From Pseudomonadota bacterium (GTDB lineage: Bacteria; Pseudomonadota; Gammaproteobacteria; Burkholderiales; Burkholderiaceae_D): DNA of 5,172 nucleotides. The stretch covers positions 1-5,172 of the forward strand of contig JAEWEK010000015.1 in NCBI GenBank assembly GCA_023389425.1, given 5' to 3'. Shown one piece after another: positions 5,007 through 5,172 of this stretch. The position numbers were made by a program, and so were the translations under genes. Below the pieces are notes generated by a model. It was not told where the DNA came from, did not search any database, and saw only the letters and a program-made list of their open reading frames with translations. Position 1 is the stretch's first letter; every line of letters starts with the position of its first letter.

Positions 5007-5172
5007 ATGAAAGAGCAAGACAACATCAAACTGGTGAGGCAGGGTTACGAGGCCTTCCAGAAGGGGGATCTGAACGCGCTGCTGAGCCTGTTCAGCAGCG
5101 ACATCGATTGGGAGCTGCCGGAAGTGGAGGGCATCTCCTTCAGCGGCAAACGCCACGGGCGCGAGGCGGTTG
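5007..5172 (+). CDS. NTF2/SnoaL-like protein, N-terminal part (continues past window end)
   Basis: Fifty-five codons are visible, reading MKEQDNIKLVRQGYEAFQKG and then DLNALLSLFSSDIDWELPEVEG to the edge. The pattern of a first helix (I-x-x-V-R-x-x-Y-E-A-F-x-x-G-D), a second short helix (L-x-x-L-L-S-L-F) and a strand with D-I-D-W-E-L-P is typical of the nuclear transport factor 2 / SnoaL-like fold, a cone-shaped barrel used by ketosteroid isomerase-related and many uncharacterised small proteins. The usual length is 120-150 residues, so more than half is missing. No signal peptide is present. The substrate cannot be inferred, and the catalytic residues, if any, lie beyond the edge or are not diagnostic. 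Confidence 0.8.
   Translation, partial: MKEQDNIKLVRQGYEAFQKGDLNALLSLFSSDIDWELPEVEGISFSGKRHGREAV

Noticed and set aside
1..5172. CRISPR array, tRNA/rRNA, insertion sequence or prophage remnants
   Set aside because: I found no spaced direct repeats, no transposase motifs, no flanking inverted repeats and no tRNA-like arms on either strand.

Overview
The window looks like chromosomal DNA of a GC-rich betaproteobacterium, most likely of the Oxalobacteraceae (Massilia/Duganella/Janthinobacterium type). This rests on codon bias, on an OxyR and a PilU of proteobacterial type, and on a separate single-domain heptose-1-phosphate adenylyltransferase instead of the fused HldE of enterics. The placement is an inference from gene content, not from a search.

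Left part (1-1593, plus strand). The window opens on the last 27 codons of an unidentified gene whose product ends like an outer-membrane beta-barrel. An 85-base gap with a near-palindrome follows, then a complete gene for a predicted lipoprotein of the uncharacterised TIGR03118 family, closed by a strong GC hairpin. Next comes a small gene for a two-helix membrane protein. Its ATG and its hydrophobic body lie in different frames and are joined exactly by a -1 shift at A_AAA_AAG.

Middle (1620-3097, minus strand). A LysR-type regulator with both redox cysteines of OxyR (C199 and C208) overlaps by one base (TGATG) a downstream gene for a small exported four-cysteine protein. The two are probably translated from one transcript.

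Right part (3098-5172, plus strand). A 145-base divergent region carries a perfect TATAAT for the rightward genes and a TAAAAT for oxyR, placed so that the two core promoters overlap. Rightward lie pilU (type IV pilus retraction ATPase with an acidic C-terminal tail), then rfaE2/hldC one base after its stop, and finally the start of an NTF2/SnoaL-like gene cut by the window edge.

Together the right half joins peroxide sensing, twitching motility and LPS inner-core heptose synthesis, which may only be a housekeeping neighbourhood. I see no mobile element, CRISPR array, tRNA or rRNA, and no clear new multi-gene system. The best leads are the frame-split small membrane gene, the OxyR-coupled exported protein and the overlapping oxyR/pilU promoters.
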